From Clostridiales bacterium (lineage in GTDB: Bacteria; Acidobacteriota; Aminicenantia; Aminicenantales; UBA8522), in assembly GCA_029907205.1 (NCBI GenBank), contig JARYMI010000011.1, forward strand, positions 17,483-81,482: DNA of 64,000 nucleotides, given 5' to 3'. This document shows positions 41,054 through 49,855 of the stretch, piece after piece. A program made the position numbers and the translations under genes. The notes beneath the pieces are model-generated. The model was not told where the DNA came from and did no database searches. It was given only the letters and a program-made list of their open reading frames with translations. Within the stretch, counting starts at the first letter, position 1, and each line of letters opens with the position of its first letter.

Positions 41054-43850
41054 AGGATAATCCCAACCGGAAGAGCCGGGGCGATTGGACTTCGGTGGCG
41101 TAGCGGAGAGGAAAGTCCGGGCCAGTCCATTCGTTTTCCTCCGTGGCTTGAGCCAAGTTGAAGATGTTGTAACAGTCCAGAATAATCCGCCCCCTCGCTT
41201 TTCCGAGAGTGAATGCTTTTTCCAGGCGCATATCCACCGTCATGTTGAATTCGTACCGAGCCTGGCCGCGGTAAAAGGCTTGGACAATGAAGGGCCCCTG
41301 GTTCGACCCCTCGATGATGATTTTCCGGGCAAAAGGCTGGCCGTCATAATACTTGGCCAAGACGGCAAACGTGAATCCGGCAGCGACAGGGACACTGAAG
41401 CCCACCCGCGCCGTATAGGCCCGGTCGAAGCGGAGCCGGCCGCGGCTAAAAATAGAGGCATTGGGATGATCATAAAGGCTGCCGATGACGCCGTCATCAT
41501 TTTCCCATTCCGTATTCCCCGGGCTTGTCGTTCCGATGGCCTCTGTGGCCGTCGCTGTAAAAAAGAAGACCGAGCCGCGGCTCGATTTCTTCACCAAAGT
41601 CAGGTCGAGGCCGCGATACCGAGATACTCTTTTCGCCTCTCCTTGGTTTGTGAGCAGAAAAAAATCCTGTCCCAGCGTTTCCTTTTTTTGGTTATAAACA
41701 GTAAGCCGGAGGTCGTCGTGAGTGCCGGCAATGGTGTCATCTCCGGGGTCGAAGATTTGGAACGGATCATAAGCAGAAAGCGGCACACCGATGTTGACTG
41801 TTTCGGCGAGGCGCCGTGTTTCACGGTAGAATCCGCCGAGCGAAAGGGCCATGTTTTTTTTAAAAACCTTGGTTATGGTCATAGAATATTCGTCGGAGAA
41901 AGGCCTTTCCAGGTGCGGGTCGATCCGGGCATAAAATGGGCCTTCTTTTCTGATCAGCCTTCCTTCCTCGCCTTCTTCGAACCTGCCGTTGGCATTAGCA
42001 TCATCCCAAGCGTAGACAACTATGGCGGCCGCACCCGGGTTTCCGTAGGTTAAATAATAAAGAGGAAGATGAAAGTAATACCGGGCTGCTGAAACTCGCA
42101 TCATCAGGGATTTATTTTTAGAGAAAGGAAGAGAAAGGCAGAGCCGCGGGGAAAGGTTCAGCCAGTTGATCCTTCCTCCTTGGTTTTTGAGATCCTGGCT
42201 TTCGTCGGCAACTGTCCCGTCTCCGGAGGACGGAGTCCAGCCTCTGGTGGCGACAAGATGGAGACCATAAGAGAACGAAAAAAGGCTTGGGAACGTGAGT
42301 GTGTCCTGGGCAAAAAGGTCAAGCTGAGAGGCCTTTTCGCTGTGATTGACCGGGCTTTTAAAGCGCGCGATTTCAAGAGGACGGCCGTTGAAATAATGAA
42401 GATGGATGTTGCCGAGGATATCCTCCTCCGAGGAAGATGACACGTGCTGGAAAGAGAGGCCGTACTCCAGGCGGTGATGAACCCGGGCCAGGCTTCCCCA
42501 GAGAGCTTCTCCTTTGCCGAGCAACACAAACGAAGCGCGTCTATCTCGGCCGGCAGCTGGAGCGGCGCCAGAAGGGATTTTGGTGAAAACTTCCAGGCCG
42601 TGGGGACTGGTTGCCGTCTCCTGGAAGCTGGCGTCGGTTCTGTTTTGGCTGCAGGTTGCCCCAAGCTGGAAATAGTGATTGGGCTTCAGCATGCTCTTCC
42701 AGACCAATTGGAGCACGTTGGCGAATTGTTTCTGGTCGAGTGTGGAGGCCAAGGGAACATCCCGGCTTGCCCCTCGAGTGGGCTGTCTCACAACCTGGCC
42801 GGTCCAGAACAACTCCACAGAACCCCGGGAGAGCCGATAGGTCAGATCGAGCAGGGCAGAGGAGAGCGAGGCCTTGTCGTCAACATCGAAATCCGCGATA
42901 TCACGGGAAAGGTTGAGATCGCTGAGCGCGGCGTACAAGAAAAGCCGGTCTCGAACCAACGGACCAGAGACCTGACCGTTGAGCTGCTGAAAAGAATTCA
43001 ACCGGTGATTCTCGAACAATCCTTCTTTCTCCAGACGAGGGCTGATGTTCGAACTGCTCATCCACGGCGCGCTCCAGAAGGCGGACAGGCCGCCGTGGAA
43101 TTCCGAACTTCCCTGTTTGGGCATGAGGTCGAGGTATCCGCCCGGCGAGAGGAGAGAGACCGGGTGACGCCCGTTGCTGTGCTGGGCGAAGCGGAGGCTA
43201 AAAATATTCGGGTGGAAAAGCGACGTCCCCCTCCAGTAGGGGTCAGTGACATCCATCCCGTTGAGGAGGTATGTCGTCTGGGTCCAGCTCACGCCTCCCC
43301 TGGAGCTGAAAAGGGCCGGAATGTCAGCCCACATCCCCCCGACATCGATCCGGTTCGTGGTTGCTGAGAGGTCCTGGTTTTCTATCACCGACCAGAGGTT
43401 TCCGGCTGAAGGAAGTATCTCTGTTTGGCGAGAATCGATCACTGTCCGGCACGAGGAGTCGGACAAGTCGACGACATCCGTCGAGAGGCGCTGACCTGTC
43501 GGGCCTTCCCCCTTTCTTAAAGCAATTCTTAGGAGAAGAATTTGAGACGGCTCAAAAACGACCCGGTTCTCAAGCTGAGCCCTGAATCTGTCATGTTCAA
43601 GAGTGAGAGAGACCTCGGCCGGAGGAATCCCGGCCACTTGGAAGAACCCATCTCTGTCCGATGAGGTTGAGGCAGAGAAGAGCGAGCGTGGACTCTTCAC
43701 GACGACGACGACATTTTCCAGAGGCTTGCCCTCTTCGTCCTTGACTTGCCCTAAAAGGAGCCCCGGGCTTTCTGCGGCAAGTTTGCTGACTAAAAAAAAG
43801 AAGAATAAAAAAAAGAAAAGCTGGCTCCTCGGCCGGCTTCTCTTCAACAC
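41043..43850 (-). CDS. TonB-dependent-receptor-like outer-membrane protein
   Basis: The GTG at 43850 gives 935 residues. After a signal peptide (about 1-26) comes a carboxypeptidase-regulatory-like domain (about 30-112; GQVKDEEGKPLENVVVVVKSP). A plug-like region with YLLNGMDVTDPYWRG follows, then a long barrel rich in aromatic strands ending in FRLGLSYEF. This architecture is abundant in Acidobacteriota. No clear TonB box was found. DANANGRFEEGEEG resembles a calcium-binding loop. The substrate is unknown; the linked small barrel with a His/Asp-rich loop hints at a metal or chelate. It heads a three-gene minus-strand set. Confidence 0.88.
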   Translation of the reverse strand: MLKRSRPRSQLFFFLFFFFLVSKLAAESPGLLLGQVKDEEGKPLENVVVVVKSPRSLFSASTSSDRDGFFQVAGIPPAEVSLTLEHDRFRAQLENRVVFEPSQILLLRIALRKGEGPTGQRLSTDVVDLSDSSCRTVIDSRQTEILPSAGNLWSVIENQDLSATTNRIDVGGMWADIPALFSSRGGVSWTQTTYLLNGMDVTDPYWRGTSLFHPNIFSLRFAQHSNGRHPVSLLSPGGYLDLMPKQGSSEFHGGLSAFWSAPWMSSSNISPRLEKEGLFENHRLNSFQQLNGQVSGPLVRDRLFLYAALSDLNLSRDIADFDVDDKASLSSALLDLTYRLSRGSVELFWTGQVVRQPTRGASRDVPLASTLDQKQFANVLQLVWKSMLKPNHYFQLGATCSQNRTDASFQETATSPHGLEVFTKIPSGAAPAAGRDRRASFVLLGKGEALWGSLARVHHRLEYGLSFQHVSSSSEEDILGNIHLHYFNGRPLEIARFKSPVNHSEKASQLDLFAQDTLTFPSLFSFSYGLHLVATRGWTPSSGDGTVADESQDLKNQGGRINWLNLSPRLCLSLPFSKNKSLMMRVSAARYYFHLPLYYLTYGNPGAAAIVVYAWDDANANGRFEEGEEGRLIRKEGPFYARIDPHLERPFSDEYSMTITKVFKKNMALSLGGFYRETRRLAETVNIGVPLSAYDPFQIFDPGDDTIAGTHDDLRLTVYNQKKETLGQDFFLLTNQGEAKRVSRYRGLDLTLVKKSSRGSVFFFTATATEAIGTTSPGNTEWENDDGVIGSLYDHPNASIFSRGRLRFDRAYTARVGFSVPVAAGFTFAVLAKYYDGQPFARKIIIEGSNQGPFIVQAFYRGQARYEFNMTVDMRLEKAFTLGKARGRIILDCYNIFNLAQATEENEWTGPDFPLRYATEVQSPRLFRLGLSYEF

Positions 43851-43939
43851 ACCATTTCTCAGTGGAAATTTCTCCTGTCAAAAAAATCCCTTCATTTTTC
43901 CCATTTTTGTTCCGCCGTGTCAAGACTTCCTCTCCTGTT

Positions 43940-43968
43940 TTGCTTATCAAAGACAAAGAATTTATAAT
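43940..43968 (+). promoter_or_regulatory. lpdA: Putative promoter of lpdA
   Basis: Perfect TATAAT (43963-43968) with TTGCTT (43940-43945) at 17 bp spacing, 26 bp before the ATG. Confidence 0.5.
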
Positions 43969-43994
43969 GTTTTTTGCGCAAGGAAGGAGGAGAC

Positions 43995-45395
43995 ATGTTG
44001 GAAAAACGCCAGCTTGTCATCGTCGGCGGCGGCCCTGGCGGCTATGCAGCAGCCCTGAGAGCGGCCCAGCGAGGGATGAGGCCTACTCTTATTGAGAACG
44101 AGAGGGTCGGCGGCACCTGCATGAACCATGGTTGCATCCCGACCAAGTTTCTCCTCAGTCAGACGAAGCTCTTCCAGGAACTTCGCAAAAACACCAGGAT
44201 CGACGGATTGGGAGAAAACGCGCGTCTAAACTGGCAACGGGTTCAGGCGGAAAAAAGAAATGTGGTGGACAGGCTCGTGCGCGGCGTCGAATTTCTTCTC
44301 CACCGCGCAGGCGTGGAAGTTCTAAAAGGACAGGCAGACTTCAGGAATCAAAAAGAAATCATTTTTCGTGGGTCTTCCGGCGAACGTTTCTTCGACGCGG
44401 ACAAAATCATCATGGCCATGGGCGCGAGCTCTATGGATTTGCCTTTTCTCAAGGCTAACGGAAAAGAGGTCATCACGCACCGGGAGGCTTTGAGCATGGA
44501 AGAAATCCCCGCAAGCATGGTGATCATCGGTGCAGGCGCTGTGGGGCTTGAGCTGGGTTCCATCTTTGCGCGGATGGGCACGGATGTCACAATCCTTGAA
44601 GTCATGCCCACCATCCTGCCCGGCGGGGACAAGCAGGTCGTTATGCGGCTGGAACATCTGCTCAAGAAACAGGGGCTTAAGATTCGAACAGAGGTGCGCC
44701 TCGAAGAAGCGATTTCAGAGAAAGGAAAAGTCCTGCTCAAGGGAACCTGCTTAAAAACATGCGCCCTCTTAGAGTTTCGAGCCGAAAAAGCGTTGCTGGC
44801 CGTCGGCCGCAAGCCCAATTCGCAAACCCTCCTCCAGGAATTCTCGGGCCTGTTAGACAAGGGAGGGTTCGTGCGGGTTAATTCGCGCTTGGAGACAGGA
44901 AGGCCCGGCATCTACGCTGTCGGCGACCTCATCGGAGGAAAACTCCTTGCCCATAAAGCCCAGCACGAAGGGATCATTGCTGCCGAGAATGCGTGTGGCC
45001 TGGATGTCGAAATGGACTACCGGGCTCTCCCCATGGCCGTTTTCACAGAACCCGAATTGGCTTCGGTCGGGCTGACAGAAAAAGAAGCAAAAGAACGAGG
45101 AGTCGGCGCGCGCGTGGGAATTTTTTCCCTTCAGGCAAACGGCCGGGCGGTGACTCTGGAAAGTCCGGATGGGCTTGTCAAGCTTGTGGCAGGACACGAC
45201 GACCGCGTGCTTGGCTGCCATATTCTGGCTCCTCATGCCAGCGAACTCATCGCGGAACTCGCTTTGGCCATCCGGAAAGGACTGACACTCCAGGATATTT
45301 CCTCGACGGCTCACGTCCATCCCACGGTCTCGGAAGCGGCCATGGAAGCGGCTTGGAAAGCCAAGGGCCTGGCCATCCATGCGCTTAATGAATGA
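43995..45395 (+). CDS. lpdA: Dihydrolipoyl dehydrogenase
   Basis: The ATG at 43995 has AAGGAGG six bases upstream; the frame is open to 43974. The 466-residue flavoprotein has the FAD motif VGGGPGGYAAALRAA, the redox disulfide Cys42-Cys47 in GGTCMNHGCIPTK, the NAD-binding GAGAVGLELGSIFARMG and the C-terminal catalytic His/Glu in HVHPTVSEA. It reoxidises lipoamide of 2-oxoacid dehydrogenase complexes or the glycine cleavage system and makes NADH. None of those partner genes is adjacent. It directly precedes the nuo cluster but is separated by a nuo promoter. Confidence 0.95.
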   Translation: MLEKRQLVIVGGGPGGYAAALRAAQRGMRPTLIENERVGGTCMNHGCIPTKFLLSQTKLFQELRKNTRIDGLGENARLNWQRVQAEKRNVVDRLVRGVEFLLHRAGVEVLKGQADFRNQKEIIFRGSSGERFFDADKIIMAMGASSMDLPFLKANGKEVITHREALSMEEIPASMVIIGAGAVGLELGSIFARMGTDVTILEVMPTILPGGDKQVVMRLEHLLKKQGLKIRTEVRLEEAISEKGKVLLKGTCLKTCALLEFRAEKALLAVGRKPNSQTLLQEFSGLLDKGGFVRVNSRLETGRPGIYAVGDLIGGKLLAHKAQHEGIIAAENACGLDVEMDYRALPMAVFTEPELASVGLTEKEAKERGVGARVGIFSLQANGRAVTLESPDGLVKLVAGHDDRVLGCHILAPHASELIAELALAIRKGLTLQDISSTAHVHPTVSEAAMEAAWKAKGLAIHALNE

Positions 45396-45417
45396 CTAAA
45401 AAAATTCATTAGAATGT

Positions 45418-45446
45418 TTGCAAATTTTTTTTTGATTTTATAAAAT
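45418..45446 (+). promoter_or_regulatory. nuoA: Putative promoter of the nuo operon
   Basis: TTGCAA (45418-45423) and TAAAAT (45441-45446) are separated by 17 bp within an A/T-rich stretch, 26 bp before the nuoA GTG. Confidence 0.55.
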
Positions 45447-45472
45447 ATCTGCCCTTAACTGGAAGAGATGCT

Positions 45473-45817
45473 GTGATCGAGATTTTTTTGGTCTTTGTCG
45501 TGTTCGGATTGCTGGGGCTTGTCCTGATTTTCATGAACAGGTTTTTGGGCCCGTCTCGTTCAAACCCGAACAAGGAAAAGCCCTTCGAGTGCGGCAGCCC
45601 TTACCTCCAGAAAGACATCAACCCTTTCCCGATCAAGTTTTATCTCGTCGCTTTCCTGTTTCTCCTTTTTGACATTGAGGTGGCCTTCTTTTTTCCCTGG
45701 GCCCTCGTTTTCAAGGAGATGAAAGTGACTGCTCTCGTTGTGATGGCCGCTTACCTTTCCGTCCTCGTCATCGGTTTCGTCTACGCTTGGAAGAAGGGAG
45801 CGTTCGAGTGGGAATGA
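45473..45817 (+). CDS. nuoA: NADH-quinone oxidoreductase subunit A
   Basis: The GTG start gives 114 residues with three membrane helices and the conserved loop KPFECGSPYLQKDINPFPIKFYLVAFLFLLFDIEVAFFFPWA (read as FECGS, FPIKFY and FDIEVAF blocks). The Cys-containing loop and the acidic helix are hallmarks of NuoA, a small subunit at the join of the quinone site and membrane arm. It is the first gene of nuoABCDEFGHI. Confidence 0.94.
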   Translation: MIEIFLVFVVFGLLGLVLIFMNRFLGPSRSNPNKEKPFECGSPYLQKDINPFPIKFYLVAFLFLLFDIEVAFFFPWALVFKEMKVTALVVMAAYLSVLVIGFVYAWKKGAFEWE

Positions 45818-45829
45818 GAAGGGCCGAAA

Positions 45830-46330
45830 ATGCCTGAGGCGAAGAAAAGACAGCCGCCAGCCCAGTTCATCACGACACAGTTCAATTCTATTTTAGGTTG
45901 GGCTCGGAAGTTTTCCCTCTTCCATTACCCTTTCGTCACCGCCTGCTGCGGCATGGAGTACATGTCGGCGGCTTGCGCTCATTTTGATATCGACCGTTTC
46001 GGCGCTGGCTGGACGCGGTTTTCTCCGAGGCAATCGGACATGCTTCTCGTTGTCGGCACAGTGACTCAAAAGCTGGCTCCCGTCCTAAGAACTGTTTACG
46101 ATCAGATGACTGAACCCAAGTGGGTCGTCGCCTTCGGCACGTGCGCCGTAAGCGGAGGCATATACGATAACTATGCTGTCGTTCAGGGGATCGATGCCAT
46201 CATCCCGGTCGATGTCTACATCCCGGGATGTCCCCCCAGGCCAGAGACTGTGCTCGATGGCCTGCTCAAACTTCAAGAAAAAATCCAGCATCAAGATCAA
46301 GAGTGGCGATGGAAAAGACGGCGGTTTTAG
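45830..46330 (+). CDS. nuoB: NADH-quinone oxidoreductase subunit B
   Basis: The 166-residue subunit has the N2-cluster cysteines in [20 protein letters not shown] and PGCPPRPE. The tandem CC and the later two Cys are all in place, so the terminal 4Fe-4S cluster N2 near the quinone site should form. It starts 12 bp after nuoA and its last 22 bp overlap nuoC. Length is normal. Confidence 0.95.
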   Translation: MPEAKKRQPPAQFITTQFNSILGWARKFSLFHYPFVTACCGMEYMSAACAHFDIDRFGAGWTRFSPRQSDMLLVVGTVTQKLAPVLRTVYDQMTEPKWVVAFGTCAVSGGIYDNYAVVQGIDAIIPVDVYIPGCPPRPETVLDGLLKLQEKIQHQDQEWRWKRRRF

Positions 46331-46788
46331 ACTTGCTCCGGCAGGAATTTCCGCGCGAGGTCAAAGAAGCCTTCAGCGACCTCGGCGACGAGATCATCAT
46401 TATCGAAAAGGAGTCTCTTCTCCCCATCGTGAAGTTTCTGCGCGGCGAGCCGCATAGGTACGACTTGCTCTTGGATTTGACCTGTGTGGATTACCTCGGT
46501 CAAGAGCCGCGTTTCGAGATGGTCTACCACCTCTATTCGTTGACCAAGAAAAGGAGGCTGCGCATTAAGACAAGGCTCTCCGAAAAGGAGCTTTGTATCG
46601 CCTCTCTCACAGAATTGTGGAAAAACGCCAATTGGCTGGAAAGGGAAATTTATGACCTCTTTGGGGTTCATTTCGAGAGCCATCCCGACCTTCGACGCAT
46701 TTTTATGTACGATGGGTTTGAAGGATATCCGTTGCGCAAGGACTATCCTCTGCGGAAACGCCAGCCTCGTCTGCGCATGAGGGAATAA
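46309..46788 (+). CDS. nuoC: NADH-quinone oxidoreductase subunit C
   Basis: The ATG at 46309 lies inside the end of nuoB; the frame is open back to 46228 but that part only shadows nuoB. The 159-residue protein has the NuoC core [14 protein letters not shown] and the signature [23 protein letters not shown]. It is a stand-alone subunit, not the NuoCD fusion of E. coli. It ends directly before nuoD. Confidence 0.93.
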   Translation: MEKTAVLDLLRQEFPREVKEAFSDLGDEIIIIEKESLLPIVKFLRGEPHRYDLLLDLTCVDYLGQEPRFEMVYHLYSLTKKRRLRIKTRLSEKELCIASLTELWKNANWLEREIYDLFGVHFESHPDLRRIFMYDGFEGYPLRKDYPLRKRQPRLRMRE

Positions 46789-46789
46789 C

Positions 46790-48115
46790 ATGGCGACGAG
46801 AATCCAGAGCCAGGCCAGGCCAGACACGCTGCTCCTGAACATGGGACCGTCCCATCCAGCCATGCACGGGACGATCCGGATCATGCTCGAACTGGACGGC
46901 GAGAGGATTCTCAACTCTGAAGTTGAGGTCGGGTATCTTCACCGCGGTTTCGAAAAAACATGTGAGCACCGGACCTATTTCAACCTGCTTCCTTACACAG
47001 ACAGGCTGAACTACGTTTCGCCGCTGATCAACAACCTCGGCTATGTCATGACGATAGAGAAACTTTTGGGCCTGGAAGTTCCCGAGCGCGCCCAGTATAT
47101 CCGGGTCATCATGAGCGAACTCTCGCGCGTCTCCGATCACCTCACTTGCCTGGCCGCCATGGCCATGGAATGCGGGGCCTTCACGGTCTTCCTTTACAAA
47201 ATGAAGGCCCGTGAGTTTCTCTGGGATGTGATCGAACAGACGACGGGCGCCAGGATGACAACATCCTATGTCCGCATCGGCGGTGTTCGGGCCGACCTCC
47301 ATCAAAGTTTTGACACTGTCCTGAAGAAAGCCGTTGAGGAGACCCGCCGGGTCTTGAAGGACGTCCACGGTCTTTTGGACAAGAACAAAATCTTCCTCAA
47401 CCGGACGCGCGATGTTGCGACGATCTCAGCTGAAGAAGCTGTCGCCTTCGGCTGGACCGGGCCGTGTCTGCGTTCAGCGGGTGTTTATTATGATGTTCGA
47501 AAAGCCCATCCCTACCTCGTTTACGACCGGTTGAACTTCGAGGTGCCCCTGGGCGAAAGAGGCGATAATTTCGACCGCTACATGGTTCGGATGAAGGAGA
47601 TGGAGCAGAGCCTTCGCATCATCGAGCAGGCAGCCGTCCGACTGCCGAGGACTCCAGGCGCCGTCATCGTGGACGGGATAGAGCCGGCTGAAGCCATCAA
47701 AGAATCGCGGAAAAAAAGAGTGCGCCGGGCGGTCAAGCTTTCGGCAAACCTGGAGGGCTCTGAAAAAAACATATCTTCAGGAATTCTGGCCGAAGAGACC
47801 GGTGCTGTTGTCCCCCCCAAAGAAGACACTTACACAAGTATCGAGGGGCTGATTAAACATTTTAAATTTTTCATGCGCGGTCATGGCATCCGGCCGCCTC
47901 GAGGGGACGTCTATTTTTCGGTGGAAGGAGGCAATGGCGAGCTCGGTTACTATATTGTTTCGGACGGCTCTGACAAGCCATACCGGCTTCACTTGCGAGC
48001 GCCGTGTTTCCATATTGTCTCGGCTTTGGAATATCTCATCAGAGGCCGCTATGTGGCTGACGTCATTCCCACGTTCGGCTCGATGAACATGATCGGAGGA
48101 GAACTGGACCGGTGA
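46790..48115 (+). CDS. nuoD: NADH-quinone oxidoreductase subunit D
   Basis: The 441-residue subunit has the PSHPAMHGTIRI and GYLHRGFEK motifs that shape the quinone pocket, and a C-terminal FGSMNMIGGELDR. It is somewhat longer than usual (about 370-420). The extra residues lie around 300-345, a Lys/Arg-rich insertion with KESRKKRVRRAVK that has no obvious counterpart in typical NuoD. No inactivating change is seen. It overlaps nuoE by four bases (GTGA). Confidence 0.94.
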   Translation: MATRIQSQARPDTLLLNMGPSHPAMHGTIRIMLELDGERILNSEVEVGYLHRGFEKTCEHRTYFNLLPYTDRLNYVSPLINNLGYVMTIEKLLGLEVPERAQYIRVIMSELSRVSDHLTCLAAMAMECGAFTVFLYKMKAREFLWDVIEQTTGARMTTSYVRIGGVRADLHQSFDTVLKKAVEETRRVLKDVHGLLDKNKIFLNRTRDVATISAEEAVAFGWTGPCLRSAGVYYDVRKAHPYLVYDRLNFEVPLGERGDNFDRYMVRMKEMEQSLRIIEQAAVRLPRTPGAVIVDGIEPAEAIKESRKKRVRRAVKLSANLEGSEKNISSGILAEETGAVVPPKEDTYTSIEGLIKHFKFFMRGHGIRPPRGDVYFSVEGGNGELGYYIVSDGSDKPYRLHLRAPCFHIVSALEYLIRGRYVADVIPTFGSMNMIGGELDR

Positions 48116-48585
48116 GTCCCGAATACTCTGAATTGCTGCGCCAAAGGATTGCTGAGGTCATCGCGCGCTATCCGAAGAAAGAGGCGGCGCTTCTGCCGGT
48201 CCTCCACTTGGTGCAGAGAGAAACCGGTTCAATCTCTCCAGAGGAAGAAAAGTTCATCGCCGGCATTCTTGATCTCAAGCCGATAAAAGTCCGGGAAGTG
48301 GTGACATTTTACACGATGATCCTGCGTCAACCGCTGGGCAAGTACCATGTACAGGTCTGCTCAAACCTGAGCTGCACTCTTCTTGGTGCCGGGACAATCA
48401 TCGATTACCTAAAAGAGAAGCTGGGCATCGAGATAGGGCAGACGACGCCGGACAAGAAATTCAGCCTGTCCACCGTGGAATGTCTGGGCGCCTGTGAGCA
48501 AGCGCCCTGCTTGATGGTGAATTTTGACTATTACGGCAACCTGGACAAAGAAAGAATTGACAGGATTTTGGCGAGCTTGACATAG
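48112..48585 (+). CDS. nuoE: NADH-quinone oxidoreductase subunit E
   Basis: The GTG start overlaps the nuoD stop. The 157-residue thioredoxin-like subunit has the 2Fe-2S ligands in CSNLSC and CLGACEQAPC (spacing C-x4-C and C-x3-C). It forms the NADH-dehydrogenase module with NuoF. HLVQRETGSISPEEE at the N-terminus is typical. It is followed by nuoF after 3 bp. Confidence 0.95.
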   Translation: MSPEYSELLRQRIAEVIARYPKKEAALLPVLHLVQRETGSISPEEEKFIAGILDLKPIKVREVVTFYTMILRQPLGKYHVQVCSNLSCTLLGAGTIIDYLKEKLGIEIGQTTPDKKFSLSTVECLGACEQAPCLMVNFDYYGNLDKERIDRILASLT

Positions 48586-48588
48586 GAA

Positions 48589-49836
48589 ATGGAAGAGAAA
48601 ATCTTGACCAAAGACTTTGGACTGAAAAATCTTTTTAAGATCAAAGTCTATCTTCAGCAGGGCGGGTACAAAGCCGTCAAAAAAGCTCTCGAACAGATGA
48701 GGCCGGCAGAGATCCTGGATGAAGTCAAGAAAGCAAACCTCAGGGGAAGGGGAGGAGCCGGGTTCCCGGCCGGAGTCAAGTGGGGTTTTGTTCCTCAGAA
48801 GACGGACAAGCCGAAATACCTGTGCGTCAATGCTGATGAGGGCGAGCCTGGAACCTTCAAAGACCGCTATATCATGAGCCACAATCCTCACCTTCTTTTG
48901 GAAGGCGTCATCATCGCTTCCTTTGCGGTGGGGATTCACTCTGCTTTTATCTATATCCGCGGCGAGTACGAAGCGGTTGCAGACCGGCTGGAAGAGGCAA
49001 TCGCCGAGGCCAAGGCCGACGGTTTCCTCGGGAAGAATATCCTTGAGATCGGGTTTGACCTGGAAGTGGTTGTCCATCGAGGCGCGGGCGCCTACATCTG
49101 CGGCGAAGAAACCGCCCTCCTCGAGTCCCTCGAAGGGAAGAGCGGACATCCACGTCTGAAACCGCCTTTTCCCGCCTCGATCGGCCTTTTTCAATGTCCG
49201 ACAGTGATCAACAACGTTGAGACCCTGGCCAACGTGCCCGCCATTATCCTTAACGGTGCGGATTGGTTCGTGAAGAAGGGCCTGCCCAAAGACGGAGGAA
49301 CACGGATATTCGGCGTCAGCGGGATGGTCAAGAACCCAGGTATCTATGAGCTGCCGATTGGCACGAACCTAAGAAAAATCATCTTTGAAGCAGCGGGAGG
49401 GATGAAGGACGGCAAAACTCTCAAGGCCGTCATTCCAGGCGGGATGTCAGCTCCCATCCTAAAGGCTGATGAGATTGACCTGGCCATGGACTTTGATTCA
49501 TTGGTGGAAGCAGGCTCGATGTTAGGCTCGGCTGCTGTCATCGTCATCGACCAGGAAACGCCGATCTTGGAAGTTCTAAAAGCCGTGAGCAAGTTCTATT
49601 CACACGAATCCTGCGGCCAGTGCACGCCCTGCCGGATCGGGATATCCTGGATCAATAAAATTGTCAGGCGGATCGCAAGCGGCCAGGGAGAGAAGGATGA
49701 CGTTGACGCCATCATATGCCTCGCTGAAAACATCAAGGGGAAAACGCTCTGCCCACTCGGCGATGCAGCGGCGCTGCCCATTCTTTCCATCTGCCGGAAA
49801 TTCAGGCAAGAGCTGGAGGGACAACTTTCCCGTTGA
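48589..49836 (+). CDS. nuoF: NADH-quinone oxidoreductase subunit F
   Basis: The 415-residue subunit has the NADH/FMN-binding GRGGAGFPAGVKW, the NADEGEPGTFKDR and GAYICGEETALLESLEG motifs, and the 4Fe-4S ligands in ESCGQCTPCR with a more distal Cys in LCPLGDAA. It oxidises NADH and passes electrons through FMN and N3. With NuoE and NuoG it makes the electron-input module, so this complex I should use NADH rather than ferredoxin alone. Confidence 0.95.
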   Translation: MEEKILTKDFGLKNLFKIKVYLQQGGYKAVKKALEQMRPAEILDEVKKANLRGRGGAGFPAGVKWGFVPQKTDKPKYLCVNADEGEPGTFKDRYIMSHNPHLLLEGVIIASFAVGIHSAFIYIRGEYEAVADRLEEAIAEAKADGFLGKNILEIGFDLEVVVHRGAGAYICGEETALLESLEGKSGHPRLKPPFPASIGLFQCPTVINNVETLANVPAIILNGADWFVKKGLPKDGGTRIFGVSGMVKNPGIYELPIGTNLRKIIFEAAGGMKDGKTLKAVIPGGMSAPILKADEIDLAMDFDSLVEAGSMLGSAAVIVIDQETPILEVLKAVSKFYSHESCGQCTPCRIGISWINKIVRRIASGQGEKDDVDAIICLAENIKGKTLCPLGDAAALPILSICRKFRQELEGQLSR

Positions 49837-49855
49837 GGGGGAGAGACAAAAGACG

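Noticed and set aside
42444..43367. 307-codon plus-strand frame opposite the receptor gene
   Set aside because: Antisense to the TonB-dependent-type receptor coding frame; no domain or ribosome site.
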